A DNA stretch of 64,000 bases from Candidatus Binataceae bacterium (GTDB lineage: Bacteria; Desulfobacterota; Binatia; Binatales; Binataceae). Position numbers and translations under genes: made by a program. Under the pieces are notes generated by a model. The model had not been told where the DNA came from. It searched no databases and saw only the letters and a list, made by a program, of their open reading frames with translations. The DNA lies in contig JASHPB010000128.1 of NCBI GenBank assembly GCA_030038355.1, forward strand, positions 23,969 to 87,968, given 5' to 3'. This document shows positions 27,042-35,264 of the stretch, piece by piece. Every line of letters starts with the position of its first letter. The first letter of the stretch is position 1.

Positions 27042-28187
27042 TTACTCGGCGATGGCAGCGTTCAAATCTTCGATCGCCTGGGCAAACTCCTCCATAAACT
27101 CCTGCACCACGGTGCGGCATGACTTGACGCTGTGCACGAGGCCAACGCCCTGGCCGACGAAGTAAGTGACCAGCTCGCGCGCTCTTTTGTTGCCGTGCTC
27201 GGCAGCGCGCTGCGCCGCCGCCAGGGTTGGTTCGCTGACCAGGCTCTGTAGCGGCATCGGAAGAGGACCCGGGCTCTCCGGTCCTTCCCACGCATCGGTG
27301 AACGCCGACCGGAGCTGGCGCGTCGGCTTGCCGGTACGGCATCGCGATCGCACGGTGTCGCGCGAGCGCGCTTCGATCATCTTCTCGCGAAAAATCTCCG
27401 TGGTCTCGGATTCGTTGGTTGCAAGCCATACCGAGCCGGTCCAGACGCCCGCCGCACCCATCGCCATCGCGGCCGCCATTTGACGACCGGTCATGATGCC
27501 GCCCGCCGCCAGCACGGGAACATTCCGAATCGGCTTGATCGCGCGAATTACCTCAGGGATCAGAACCATCGTCGCGACCTCGCCAGTATGTCCGCCTGCT
27601 TCTCCACCCTGTGCGACGATGATATCGACTCCCGCCTCTGCCTGGCGGACGGCATGCTCCGGTGCGCCAACCAACGCCGCAACCGGCACGTTGTGTTTGC
27701 GCCCCATCTCAATCATCGACTGCGGCGGCACTCCCAACGCATTCGCGATCAATCCGATCGGATGATGGAAAGAAACTTCGAGCAGCTTGAGCGCATTCTC
27801 CGCCTGCATCGAAATGGGAGAATCGGGATCGCGGGTGCGCACGCCTTCGATCGATTGCGACGGCTCGATTCCGTGCTTGAGCATCAGGTTTCGCGCGAAG
27901 TCTCGATGCTTCTGCGGAACACGCTCCTGCAGCGCGCCGTAAGTGACGCCCTTCTCATTCTTGACCAGCAGGTTTTCCGGAATGAGCACATCGATACCGT
28001 ATCGCTTCCCATCGATGTGCTGATCGATCCATTGCAGCTCGAGTTCGAGCTGATCAGGCGTAAATGCCGTCGCGCCAAGTACGCCAAAGCCGCCCGCCTT
28101 GCTCACCGCCGCAACGACGTCGCGGCAATGACTGAACGCCACCAGCGGAAAGTCGATCCCGAGCATCTGGCAAATAGGGGTCTTCAC
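27042..28187 (-). CDS. Nitronate monooxygenase
   Basis: FMN-dependent TIM-barrel enzyme of 381 residues that oxidises nitronates to carbonyl compounds. Visible markers are the N-terminal KTPICQMLGIDFPLVA, FSHCRDVVAAVSKAGGFGVL, the phosphate-binding AAGGIMTGRQMAAAMAMGA and the substrate-side EAGGHTG. GTG 28187 is chosen because AGGAG lies 8 bases upstream and homology starts there; the longer frame to 28283 would cross an upstream palindrome. It is divergent from the P450 gene. Many annotated family members have other 2-nitropropane-dioxygenase-like roles, so the substrate is open. Confidence 0.9.
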   Translation of the reverse strand: MKTPICQMLGIDFPLVAFSHCRDVVAAVSKAGGFGVLGATAFTPDQLELELQWIDQHIDGKRYGIDVLIPENLLVKNEKGVTYGALQERVPQKHRDFARNLMLKHGIEPSQSIEGVRTRDPDSPISMQAENALKLLEVSFHHPIGLIANALGVPPQSMIEMGRKHNVPVAALVGAPEHAVRQAEAGVDIIVAQGGEAGGHTGEVATMVLIPEVIRAIKPIRNVPVLAAGGIMTGRQMAAAMAMGAAGVWTGSVWLATNESETTEIFREKMIEARSRDTVRSRCRTGKPTRQLRSAFTDAWEGPESPGPLPMPLQSLVSEPTLAAAQRAAEHGNKRARELVTYFVGQGVGLVHSVKSCRTVVQEFMEEFAQAIEDLNAAIAE

Positions 28188-28268
28188 TGTCCTTACTCCT
28201 AACGGCAACGCGCTTCGCATCGAGCGCATCGCGCCCAATAACGTTGATGCGCGAGCGCACTCGTGCGT

Positions 28269-28295
28269 GGCACAAGCGGGCATCTATCTTGTGCC
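28269..28295. promoter_or_regulatory. Perfect palindrome GGCACAAG-N11-CTTGTGCC, candidate operator
   Basis: Eight-base perfect arms with an 11-base spacer lie 82 bp before the NMO start and 115 bp before the extended -10 element of the P450 gene. The size and position fit a dimeric regulator site controlling one or both genes. A transcript hairpin is an alternative. Confidence 0.5.
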
Positions 28296-28409
28296 GGATT
28301 CGCCGCTGGAGTTGAGTTGTACCTCACCTCATGCGAGGAGAGCGAGTGCAGACCGTCAGATTCCGAGGATGGTGGAAGTCTGCCGAGCATGCTGGAGACT
28401 CAAAATGCT

Positions 28410-28418
28410 TGTTATACT
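28410..28418 (+). promoter_or_regulatory. Extended -10 promoter upstream of P450
   Basis: TGTTATACT matches the extended -10 form TGn-TATAAT with one mismatch. The following 30 bases resemble those after the same element at 40833. Transcription would begin about 28425, roughly 70 bases before the P450 start. Confidence 0.45.
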
Positions 28419-28493
28419 CTGGTTTGGCTGGCAGTGGGCGAGGAGTCAAACATCCTGTGCCAATGCCCGGCCGTCTGAACGAATTGGAACACC

Positions 28494-29726
28494 GTGACTC
28501 GGATCGCTATGGAAAGACCCAAGATTGATCTGCTCAGCGTTGCGTCGTTCGCCCACGGCCAGCCGCACGAACAATTCCGATGGCTGCGTGCGAACGATTC
28601 AGTGTACTGGCATGAAGAGCCCAGCGGCCCGGGATTCTGGGCGGTGATGCGTTATCAAGACGTGTACGCGGTCAGCCGCGAGCCGAAGACCTACTCGTCG
28701 TATGCCGGCGGGATCGCGATCAACGACATGGACCCGGACGGACTGGCAGCATCGCGCAACATGATGCTCTTCATGGACCCGCCCAAGCACACTCGTTACC
28801 GCGCGCTGGTCAGTTCGCAGTTCATTCCGCGCAGCGCGCGACTGATGAAACCACGAATCGAGGAACTCGCTCGCAAAATTATCGACCGCGTGATCGCTCG
28901 TGGCGAATGCGACCTCGTAAGCCAGATCGCGGGCGAGTTGCCCTCATACGTCATCGCGGAGCTGATGGGCATCCCGCTCGAAGACGGACGGCGACTCTAC
29001 GAATGGACCGAGAAAATGCATTCCTCATCGGAAGCGGTGCCGGAGATTGAAAAGCGGGCCGCGTCGGCGCAGTTGCTCAGTTACGCGCTTGGGATCGCCG
29101 AGCAGAGGCGCAACAAGCCGAGCGATGATCTCGCGACCCGTCTCTTGAATTCGGAGATCGAGGGCGATCGCGTGACGCCAGCTGAGTACGCGATGTTCTT
29201 CCTGCTCCTGATCAACGCGGGCGGTGACACAACGCGCAACCTGCTTGCCGGCGGCATGCTCGCCTTGTTCGAAAACCCGGCTGAGCGCCGGAAGTTGCAG
29301 GGCGATCTGGATCGTCTGCTTCCGACCGCGGTTGAAGAGATGCTGCGTTACGTGAGCCCGGTCGTTTATATGCGGCGCACGGCGACCTGCGATGCGACGT
29401 TGGGCGGCAAGACCATTCGCGCCGGGGACAAGGTCGTCATGTACTACGGCTCGGCGAATCGCGACGAATCTGTATTCGCCGAACCGGACCGCTTCGACGT
29501 GGCGCGCAGCCCGAACGATCACATCGCATTCGGCGGCGGAGGCACGCACTTTTGCCTCGGCGCGCACATCGCGCGGATTGAAATTGAGGCGATGCTCCGT
29601 GAAATCCTGACCCGGCTGCCCGATATCGAAGCGGCCGGACCCGCGGAATGGCTTCCTTCCAACTTCATATCGGGACCGCGCCGACTGCCGGTCCGTTTCT
29701 CGGTTGGTTTCCGCGCCCATGCCTGA
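28494..29726 (+). CDS. Cytochrome P450
   Basis: Soluble bacterial haem-thiolate monooxygenase of 410 residues. The I-helix oxygen-activation motif is LLINAGGDTTRNL, the ExxR is in EEMLRYVSPV and the haem loop is FGGGGTHFCLGAH with the Cys ligand. The overall pattern (MDPPKHTRYRALVSSQFIPR) resembles the CYP107/CYP125/CYP142-like sterol and fatty-acid hydroxylase groups of actinobacteria and Binatota. No ferredoxin or reductase gene is adjacent. GTG 28494 and ATG 28509 are both plausible starts. The SDR gene downstream may act on its alcohol product. Confidence 0.93.
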   Translation: MTRIAMERPKIDLLSVASFAHGQPHEQFRWLRANDSVYWHEEPSGPGFWAVMRYQDVYAVSREPKTYSSYAGGIAINDMDPDGLAASRNMMLFMDPPKHTRYRALVSSQFIPRSARLMKPRIEELARKIIDRVIARGECDLVSQIAGELPSYVIAELMGIPLEDGRRLYEWTEKMHSSSEAVPEIEKRAASAQLLSYALGIAEQRRNKPSDDLATRLLNSEIEGDRVTPAEYAMFFLLLINAGGDTTRNLLAGGMLALFENPAERRKLQGDLDRLLPTAVEEMLRYVSPVVYMRRTATCDATLGGKTIRAGDKVVMYYGSANRDESVFAEPDRFDVARSPNDHIAFGGGGTHFCLGAHIARIEIEAMLREILTRLPDIEAAGPAEWLPSNFISGPRRLPVRFSVGFRAHA

Positions 29727-29918
29727 TTAGGAAGATTGCTGCCTGCATCGCAGGTCCCGGATTCGATCAGCTCACGGCACCTCGCCCGAATGCTCTCAGC
29801 GACGGAACCGGAGTCTTGCTTCTACCGCGCCTCTGACTTCTTGCGGAGCATGGTGTAGAAGAGTGTGTTGCAGCGCAGCACCTTGTTGTGCGCGCTATCC
29901 AAAGGGAAAGGGCAGTTT

Positions 29919-30803
29919 ATGGGCAAGCTTGACGGAAAAGTTGCGGCCATCACTGGCGCGGGTGGGGGAATCGGACGCGCGCTGGCAAAGTCGATGGCTG
30001 CGCAGGGAGCCTGTATCGTCGCCAACGACCTCGGCACGACGCTCGCTGGTGATCGGGCGACGAAATCGCCCGCTAACGATGTCGTCGCCGAGATCAAAGC
30101 GGCACGCGGCCGAGCCGTGGCCAACCTGATGGACATCTCAACGATGGAGGGTGGCAAGGGTCTCGTCGATCAAGCGGTGAAGGAGTTCGGCAAACTCGAC
30201 ATCCTGGTGAACCTCGCCGGCGTCATCCGCGATCGCATGATCTTCAACATGGAAGAAGAAGATTGGGATCGCGTGCTGGACAGCCATCTCAAAGGCACGT
30301 TTTGCACCAGCCGGTTTGCGTCGGCGCACATGCGCGAGCGCCGCAGCGGTCGAATCATCAATTTCTCCTCCAACGCCGCGCTAGGCAGTCCCGGACAGCC
30401 CAGCTACGCAGCGGCAAAGGCAGGTATCCTGGGCCTGACCTTCAGCACCGCTCAAGGATTGCGCCGTTATGGAATCACTTGCAATGCGATTTTTCCCGTC
30501 GCGGCAACGCGGATGACCGATACGATCCATCAGACAGAGTTTCGGATTACACCCAGTGCTGAGGCTCAAGGAACACCGTTCGATCCCGCCAATGTCGCGC
30601 CGATTGTGATTTTTCTGGCCAGCGACGAAGCGGCTGAGATCACCGGTCAGGTGTTCGGCTCAGTCGGCTACAGTGTGACGCGCTACAAGCACATGAGCCC
30701 GGAGAAAACCCTTCACAACAAAGAACCGTGGGAGCTGGACGACTTCTTTGAAGCGATGAAGCGAACGCTGGCGCGGGATCTGCAAAAGCCCCGGATGTCT
30801 TAG
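29919..30803 (+). CDS. SDR-family oxidoreductase
   Basis: NAD(P)-dependent short-chain dehydrogenase, 294 residues from ATG 29919 (AAAGGG upstream). The cofactor motif is TGAGGGIG near residue 13. The catalytic Ser lies in NFSSNAALG and YxxxK in SYAAAKAG. The N-terminal part MGKLDGKVAAITGAGGGIG and the insertion NDLGTTLAGDRATKSP resemble the multifunctional beta-oxidation (HSD17B4-like) 3-hydroxyacyl-CoA dehydrogenase group. The P450 gene ends 192 bp upstream in the same direction; a joint role in oxidation of a steroid, fatty acid or alcohol is inference. Confidence 0.9.
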   Translation: MGKLDGKVAAITGAGGGIGRALAKSMAAQGACIVANDLGTTLAGDRATKSPANDVVAEIKAARGRAVANLMDISTMEGGKGLVDQAVKEFGKLDILVNLAGVIRDRMIFNMEEEDWDRVLDSHLKGTFCTSRFASAHMRERRSGRIINFSSNAALGSPGQPSYAAAKAGILGLTFSTAQGLRRYGITCNAIFPVAATRMTDTIHQTEFRITPSAEAQGTPFDPANVAPIVIFLASDEAAEITGQVFGSVGYSVTRYKHMSPEKTLHNKEPWELDDFFEAMKRTLARDLQKPRMS

Positions 30804-31344
30804 GGACGGTCTTAACACTCGAGTCGAGTTGACGCAGCTTACTCAGATGAGTCGTCGGACTGCATTCGATTCACGACAGACATGGGGTCAACCGGACGAC
30901 ACCGATTCCTTAGCGCGCGATGTTGGTTCTGGCGACACGATCCTTTTCACACTGCGCCTGGCAACTTCGGCGCTGCCGCGCTAAGACGATAGGCGTTGTT
31001 TGGGAGTTTAGACGCTCGACAGCTCGAGGCCGACGATACCTGCGAGTATAGGCGCCATGCTCACTGTCCGGGCAATGCTTGGAGATTTACCCAGCAGCAC
31101 GATACGTAACAGATGCGTTTGTGCCTGAAGGGAGGGAAGAAGAAACCAGCGTGTGAAGAATCGGTCTCTGAGAGCAGCAAAGCAGGCTGGCGAAGCGGCG
31201 TCAGACTCAAATAGGCTCACGTTGTGGCTGCAGCGAGCCGGCAGGATCGTTAACCGCACCACAAATTTGACACCGGGTCCGGCGCAGGGCTATCGGTCAT
31301 GTGCTCAGAAAGTTAAAAAAGGAAATTCCGTAAGGCGGGTCACC
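30804..31344. other. Intergenic region, nothing recognised
   Basis: About 540 bases between the SDR gene and the DUF4156-like lipoprotein. Frames on both strands are short and compositionally noisy; no RNA fold, repeat or promoter stood out. Confidence 0.4.
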
Positions 31345-31668
31345 TTGAGAAGTAGACGGCATTCAATCGCTTCGCTCATCGCCGCGTGCCTATTTTTCGC
31401 TTCCTGCGCCGGACTCAGCGAGTCGGCGCAGAATGTGAAATACGCCACCAAGTCAGAAGCTCCGCCAGGATGCAAGGAAATTGGCGAAGTGTCGAGCGGA
31501 TCACTCATGCCTTTGTTTGACATGACCTCGGTAAAGAATTCGTTGAGAAACAAAACGGCCGAGATGGGCGGAAATTATCTTGTTATCGACGCAATAACAA
31601 ATGTGCCCGGCACCAACGGAAGTTCGTCTGGTTATTCGGGTAGCGGCCGCGCATATCAATGTCCGTAG
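31345..31668 (+). CDS. DUF4156-like small lipoprotein
   Basis: Protein of 107 residues from TTG 31345. Its lipoprotein signal ends in CLFFASC, followed by a short mature domain with APPGCKEIGEVSSGS, RNKTAEMGGNYLVIDAI and the C-terminal GSGRAYQCP, the pattern of DUF4156 (an outer-membrane or periplasmic fold with two conserved Cys). The frame continues upstream, but that portion is Arg/Lys rich and not signal-like. The start codon is therefore inferred from the signal peptide. Function unknown. Confidence 0.65.
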   Translation: MRSRRHSIASLIAACLFFASCAGLSESAQNVKYATKSEAPPGCKEIGEVSSGSLMPLFDMTSVKNSLRNKTAEMGGNYLVIDAITNVPGTNGSSSGYSGSGRAYQCP

Positions 31669-32175
31669 GATCGACTGCAGGTCGGTAAACTCGCACGACG
31701 CCGTTCCCTTGGACTAGCTTGCCAACTGATATAAACGATCAGGCAGGCCAAGCGAAATCGCGCTTACTGGTGGCAGGCACCAAAAAAACCGCTGGCGTTC
31801 TGTGACGCGAAAGTCTACATGACCATCTGAAGACGGGTCCGCGAAGGCTAAAGCACGACCAGGTTGACGTGTAGTTCATCCGCTAGCGGCGATCCGAGAG
31901 TGGCCGCTCCGAAATCTACGCCGGGCAGGAGTGTTGGCCGTTGTGAGCGAGTTGGCCACTGCAGGCAGATGGCGAGTCTCGGTGCCCGCCGGCCGCTGTT
32001 TGGTCCATCACCCCTTTGAAGGTTGTGCTGCAGGCACTCTCGGATTAGTAGCCGAGTGAGAAAGCGAGCCCTAAAATCGAATCGTGTGAATCTGTCAGCC
32101 TGTTCGTGCCTGGCATCCGCCGGTAGAGTCAGGTGTTTCGTTGGCGACGCGCCGACCTTGTCTTGAGTTTCAGCG
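31669..32175. other. Intergenic region, nothing recognised
   Basis: About 500 bases downstream of both the lipoprotein gene and the large regulator gene (convergent). No open frame of interest, no clear terminator hairpin with a T-run, no repeat detected. Confidence 0.4.
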
Positions 32176-35058
32176 TCAGTTCATTAGGAGGACCCCGGCA
32201 TTCTTCAGATCCCGCGTGTTGAAGCCCTCGATGAACCAGCCGTAGATCTCCGCGAGCGTCGCGCGGGCCTCATCCCGACGGCCAATGTCACGCAACAATC
32301 GTGCGAGGCTCGCGGTTGCACGCAGTTCAAAGGATTTCGCCCCTTGTTCCGCGGCAATCGCGGCAGCAGCACGGAGATGTTGTTCCGCGGCTGTCGCGCT
32401 GCTTCGATCGATCATCATCAGGGCCTCGGCGCGAAGACGTTGAGCCTCAGATTCACCAAGATGCTCGCCGTTTGGCGTTGCCATCTCGGCAAACTTTGTC
32501 AGTGACTCAAGCGCATCCAGAGGTTGATCGGCCTTCAGGTACACTTCGGCGAGCATGACATGCTGGTATTTGACCATTGGTAACGTCCAGCCGGCGATAC
32601 CTTGGCGGATCAACGCTGTGCCTTGTTCGAATTTCCCCTGAAGGCCTGCTGCCCACCCCAGAACGAATGTGCAACCGGCCATGACGTGTGGATAGCCTTC
32701 GTGCTTCGCTACCTCAACGCCTTCTGTGGCCAGCCGGCAAGCCGTTTCGTATTGGCCGCGCCAAGTGGCAACCCAGCTTGCGGGGAGGAGGGTTTGCGCA
32801 ATCGAGAACGGTTGCCGGAGTTCGCGTGCGCGCTCCACGGCGGACTGCGCCGAAAGCGTTGCCCGGTCCGGGTAACCAGCATTCCACCAACTTATTGCTG
32901 AGAAGCTGAGGGTCTCCGCAAGGGGTTCCATCCCTATCAAGCTCGCCCGTCCGGCTCCGTCAGGACAGTCGGCGAGCGCACCATCGAACAGTCGCACAGC
33001 ATCACTCACTCGACCCATCCACAGGCTGACCCACCCAAGTCCGGTTTTGGCGTCCGCAATTGCCGGCGAACGCTTGCTGCGCTCCGCCAGTGCCAGCATT
33101 TGCTGTGCGACCTCCAGTGACTCTGCGTAGCGGCCGCTGCTCAGATGACTTCGCCAAGTACTCCTCAGCGCCGCCGCCCGCTCGTCTTCGTCTCCTGAGC
33201 TCCGCGCAAGCGCTAGTATGCGCTCGCCGCCTGTTAGCGTCTCGGGCGAGCCCCAGCCTTCCGTTGCCGTTGCCGCACTAACGAGCATCTCTAGCAGTTC
33301 AAATTCGCGATGATCGCGATGGGGATTCTGTGGCAGCTGCGGAATTAACGCGAGAGCGGCGCGCGCCTGTGCCAAAGCCTCAGGGAACGCAGAGCGCGAG
33401 AGCGCCCGCTGCGTAGCGCGCGATAGGTACTCGACCGCCTTCTCCTGCTGGTGGCTACTGACATAATGATGTGCCAGCTCGTTCGCGATCTCGGTAGCCT
33501 GCGCTCCATAAGCTTGCTCGGCCCAGTCCGCAATCCGCCGGTGGAGCTCGATGCGATTGCTCACTGGCAACCGATTGTAAAGCGCTTCTTGGTAAAGCGC
33601 ATGATGAAAGCGAAAGCGCGGTGCGACCGTACCATCAGGCCAGTTTAAGACGCCCGCCGCTGCCAGGAACTGCTGCCCGCGCACCAGCCGAGTGCAGCAA
33701 GCGTCGATTTGAGCGAGCGGCCGGTCGAGCGCGGCAGCAATCGGTGCGACCGAAAATTCCACTCCGGCAACACTCGCCGCTTCGAGCACGTGCTGCTCAT
33801 CGTCGCTCAGCCGTTGCAGGTTACGCTCGATCATCTGGCGGATGTTGCGAGGCGCATCGATCTTGGCCGCATCCGCTCGCGAGCCTTGCTCAACTAGGTA
33901 ATCAACTACGTTTACCATCAGGAGCGGATTGCCCTCACTGCGAGCATAGATCCTTGCGGCGCTTAGGTGTTCCTTGCTGTCAGGAAAGCGCCGGGCGAGG
34001 TAGGTCGCGACGTCCGCCTGGCCCAATGGTGGCAATCGTAACTCGCTGCACTGCTGATGTAGTTCCAGTTCCTCTTTCATCGCACGCAGCGGATGCTCTC
34101 GGGTGAGTATCTCGACCGGCCGGTAGGTGCCTAAAATCGTCAGGCACGCACGTTCAGAGCGTCGCGCGACAGTGGCAATCAGGTCCAAGGTCGAGCGGTC
34201 GCTCCAATGGAGATCCTCGAGCAGCAGGACCAATGGCATCTCCGCGGCCATCATTTCCAGCGCCTCGGCCATCTCGCGCAGCATCCGTTGCTGGGTCATT
34301 CCCTGGGCAACCCTCTGGAAGCCCTTGTGTTCTGACTCGCTCAGCAGCGACGGCATCTGCGCAAGCCAGCTCGGTGCAACACGACGCATAACCGCGAGAA
34401 GGCGGGCACCATGAGGAGCTCGACAGAGGCGAGTTAACGCTTCCAACACCGGCATATACGGCTCGCCGCTTCCGTATTGCTCGACGCACTGGCCGTGACC
34501 AATGCGCTCCACTCGGGCACGTGCAATCGCGCCGAGAAAGGACCGTGCAAAAGTCGTCTTACCGATTCCCGGCTCACCTGTGATGAAAGCGACCTGGCGG
34601 GTTCCAGCGCTCGCCTTGGCGAACATCTCGTGGATGCGGGCGAGTTGCTCCTCGCGCCCCACCATCAACTGCGCTTCGGGGTCGGCCCCAAAAGGCCCGT
34701 TCGGCCACGCCAGCATTGAGTTTCCATCCCGCTCCGACGGCTCGACGGTGCCTCCGAAACGATAACCCATTCCCTGAACCTTGATGATGAAGTGCGGATT
34801 CCGCGCATCATCATTCAAAGCACGACGCAGTTTCCGCACGGCGGTATTGATGGCGGCGTCAGAATCGAGAAAGACTCCACTTCCCCAGACTCGTTCGTGG
34901 ATTTCTTCCCGAGTACGCAACTGCCCCGGTCTCTCAACGAGCAAAAGCAGCAGGTCGAATGGGATGCGCTCTAGCGGCACAGAGCGGCCATTGTGACGAA
35001 GCTCATAGGCGCCACGGTCAAGCTCGAATTCCGCGAATCTAATGATTTCTGCTGCCAT
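32176..35058 (-). CDS. Winged-helix/AAA ATPase/TPR transcriptional regulator
   Basis: Large one-component regulator of about 960 residues. Residues 1-100 are an OmpR/PhoB-type winged helix (IRFAEFELDRGAYELRHNG, TAVRKLRRALNDDARNPHF, VQGMGYRF). A STAND-like ATPase follows with Walker A GEPGIGKTTFARS and Walker B LVLLLEDLHWSD, then TPR-like helices from about residue 550 to the end. This layout couples DNA binding to ATP-driven assembly after ligand or partner sensing. ATG 35058 is preferred over 35079 because of GAGAG upstream. It is divergent from a Rieske oxygenase operon, its likely target. Confidence 0.88.
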   Translation of the reverse strand: MAAEIIRFAEFELDRGAYELRHNGRSVPLERIPFDLLLLLVERPGQLRTREEIHERVWGSGVFLDSDAAINTAVRKLRRALNDDARNPHFIIKVQGMGYRFGGTVEPSERDGNSMLAWPNGPFGADPEAQLMVGREEQLARIHEMFAKASAGTRQVAFITGEPGIGKTTFARSFLGAIARARVERIGHGQCVEQYGSGEPYMPVLEALTRLCRAPHGARLLAVMRRVAPSWLAQMPSLLSESEHKGFQRVAQGMTQQRMLREMAEALEMMAAEMPLVLLLEDLHWSDRSTLDLIATVARRSERACLTILGTYRPVEILTREHPLRAMKEELELHQQCSELRLPPLGQADVATYLARRFPDSKEHLSAARIYARSEGNPLLMVNVVDYLVEQGSRADAAKIDAPRNIRQMIERNLQRLSDDEQHVLEAASVAGVEFSVAPIAAALDRPLAQIDACCTRLVRGQQFLAAAGVLNWPDGTVAPRFRFHHALYQEALYNRLPVSNRIELHRRIADWAEQAYGAQATEIANELAHHYVSSHQQEKAVEYLSRATQRALSRSAFPEALAQARAALALIPQLPQNPHRDHREFELLEMLVSAATATEGWGSPETLTGGERILALARSSGDEDERAAALRSTWRSHLSSGRYAESLEVAQQMLALAERSKRSPAIADAKTGLGWVSLWMGRVSDAVRLFDGALADCPDGAGRASLIGMEPLAETLSFSAISWWNAGYPDRATLSAQSAVERARELRQPFSIAQTLLPASWVATWRGQYETACRLATEGVEVAKHEGYPHVMAGCTFVLGWAAGLQGKFEQGTALIRQGIAGWTLPMVKYQHVMLAEVYLKADQPLDALESLTKFAEMATPNGEHLGESEAQRLRAEALMMIDRSSATAAEQHLRAAAAIAAEQGAKSFELRATASLARLLRDIGRRDEARATLAEIYGWFIEGFNTRDLKNAGVLLMN

Positions 35059-35122
35059 TTGATGGCTCTCGCCCGCCAAGCCATCCTACAATTGCGGCAA
35101 GGCCCCCGAAAAGGGTGACAGA

Positions 35123-35141
35123 CTTCAGAAAATCTTCAGAA
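35123..35141. promoter_or_regulatory. Tandem CTTCAGAA repeats, 11-bp period
   Basis: CTTCAGAA occurs at 35123-35130 and again at 35134-35141, in direct orientation with an 11-bp start-to-start distance. OmpR/PhoB-type winged helices bind such head-to-tail repeats, and the adjacent regulator has that domain. Binding by this regulator is inference. Confidence 0.5.
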
Positions 35142-35219
35142 TCTCTCTATTCCTAACAGTGTCTCTCGTTCCAGATGATAGACGCGAAGTCAAGCTAGCC
35201 GGTTTTGAATTTGCGCGCC

Positions 35220-35245
35220 CCGATTGAACAATAGTGTTCGGTCGG
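35220..35245. promoter_or_regulatory. 26-bp dyad before the Rieske gene
   Basis: CCGATTGAACA (35220-35230), a loop ATAG, then TGTTCGGTCGG (35235-35245). Nine Watson-Crick pairs and two G-U pairs give an 11-bp stem. It ends 19 bases before the Rieske ATG, just before its ribosome site, so it could be a DNA operator or a 5' mRNA hairpin. Confidence 0.45.
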
Positions 35246-35264
35246 AAACTGGAGAATTCCACTA

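Larger units (their letters stand above)
28188..28493. other. Divergent regulatory region between NMO and P450
   Basis: A 306-bp spacer with no supportable gene. It holds an 8-bp-arm palindrome (28269-28295) and an extended -10 promoter with a leader that is repeated at 40.8 kb (28410 onward). Both are listed separately. Confidence 0.5.

Noticed and set aside
29822..30157. 111-residue minus-strand frame
   Set aside because: Antisense to the SDR gene start; no supporting motif.
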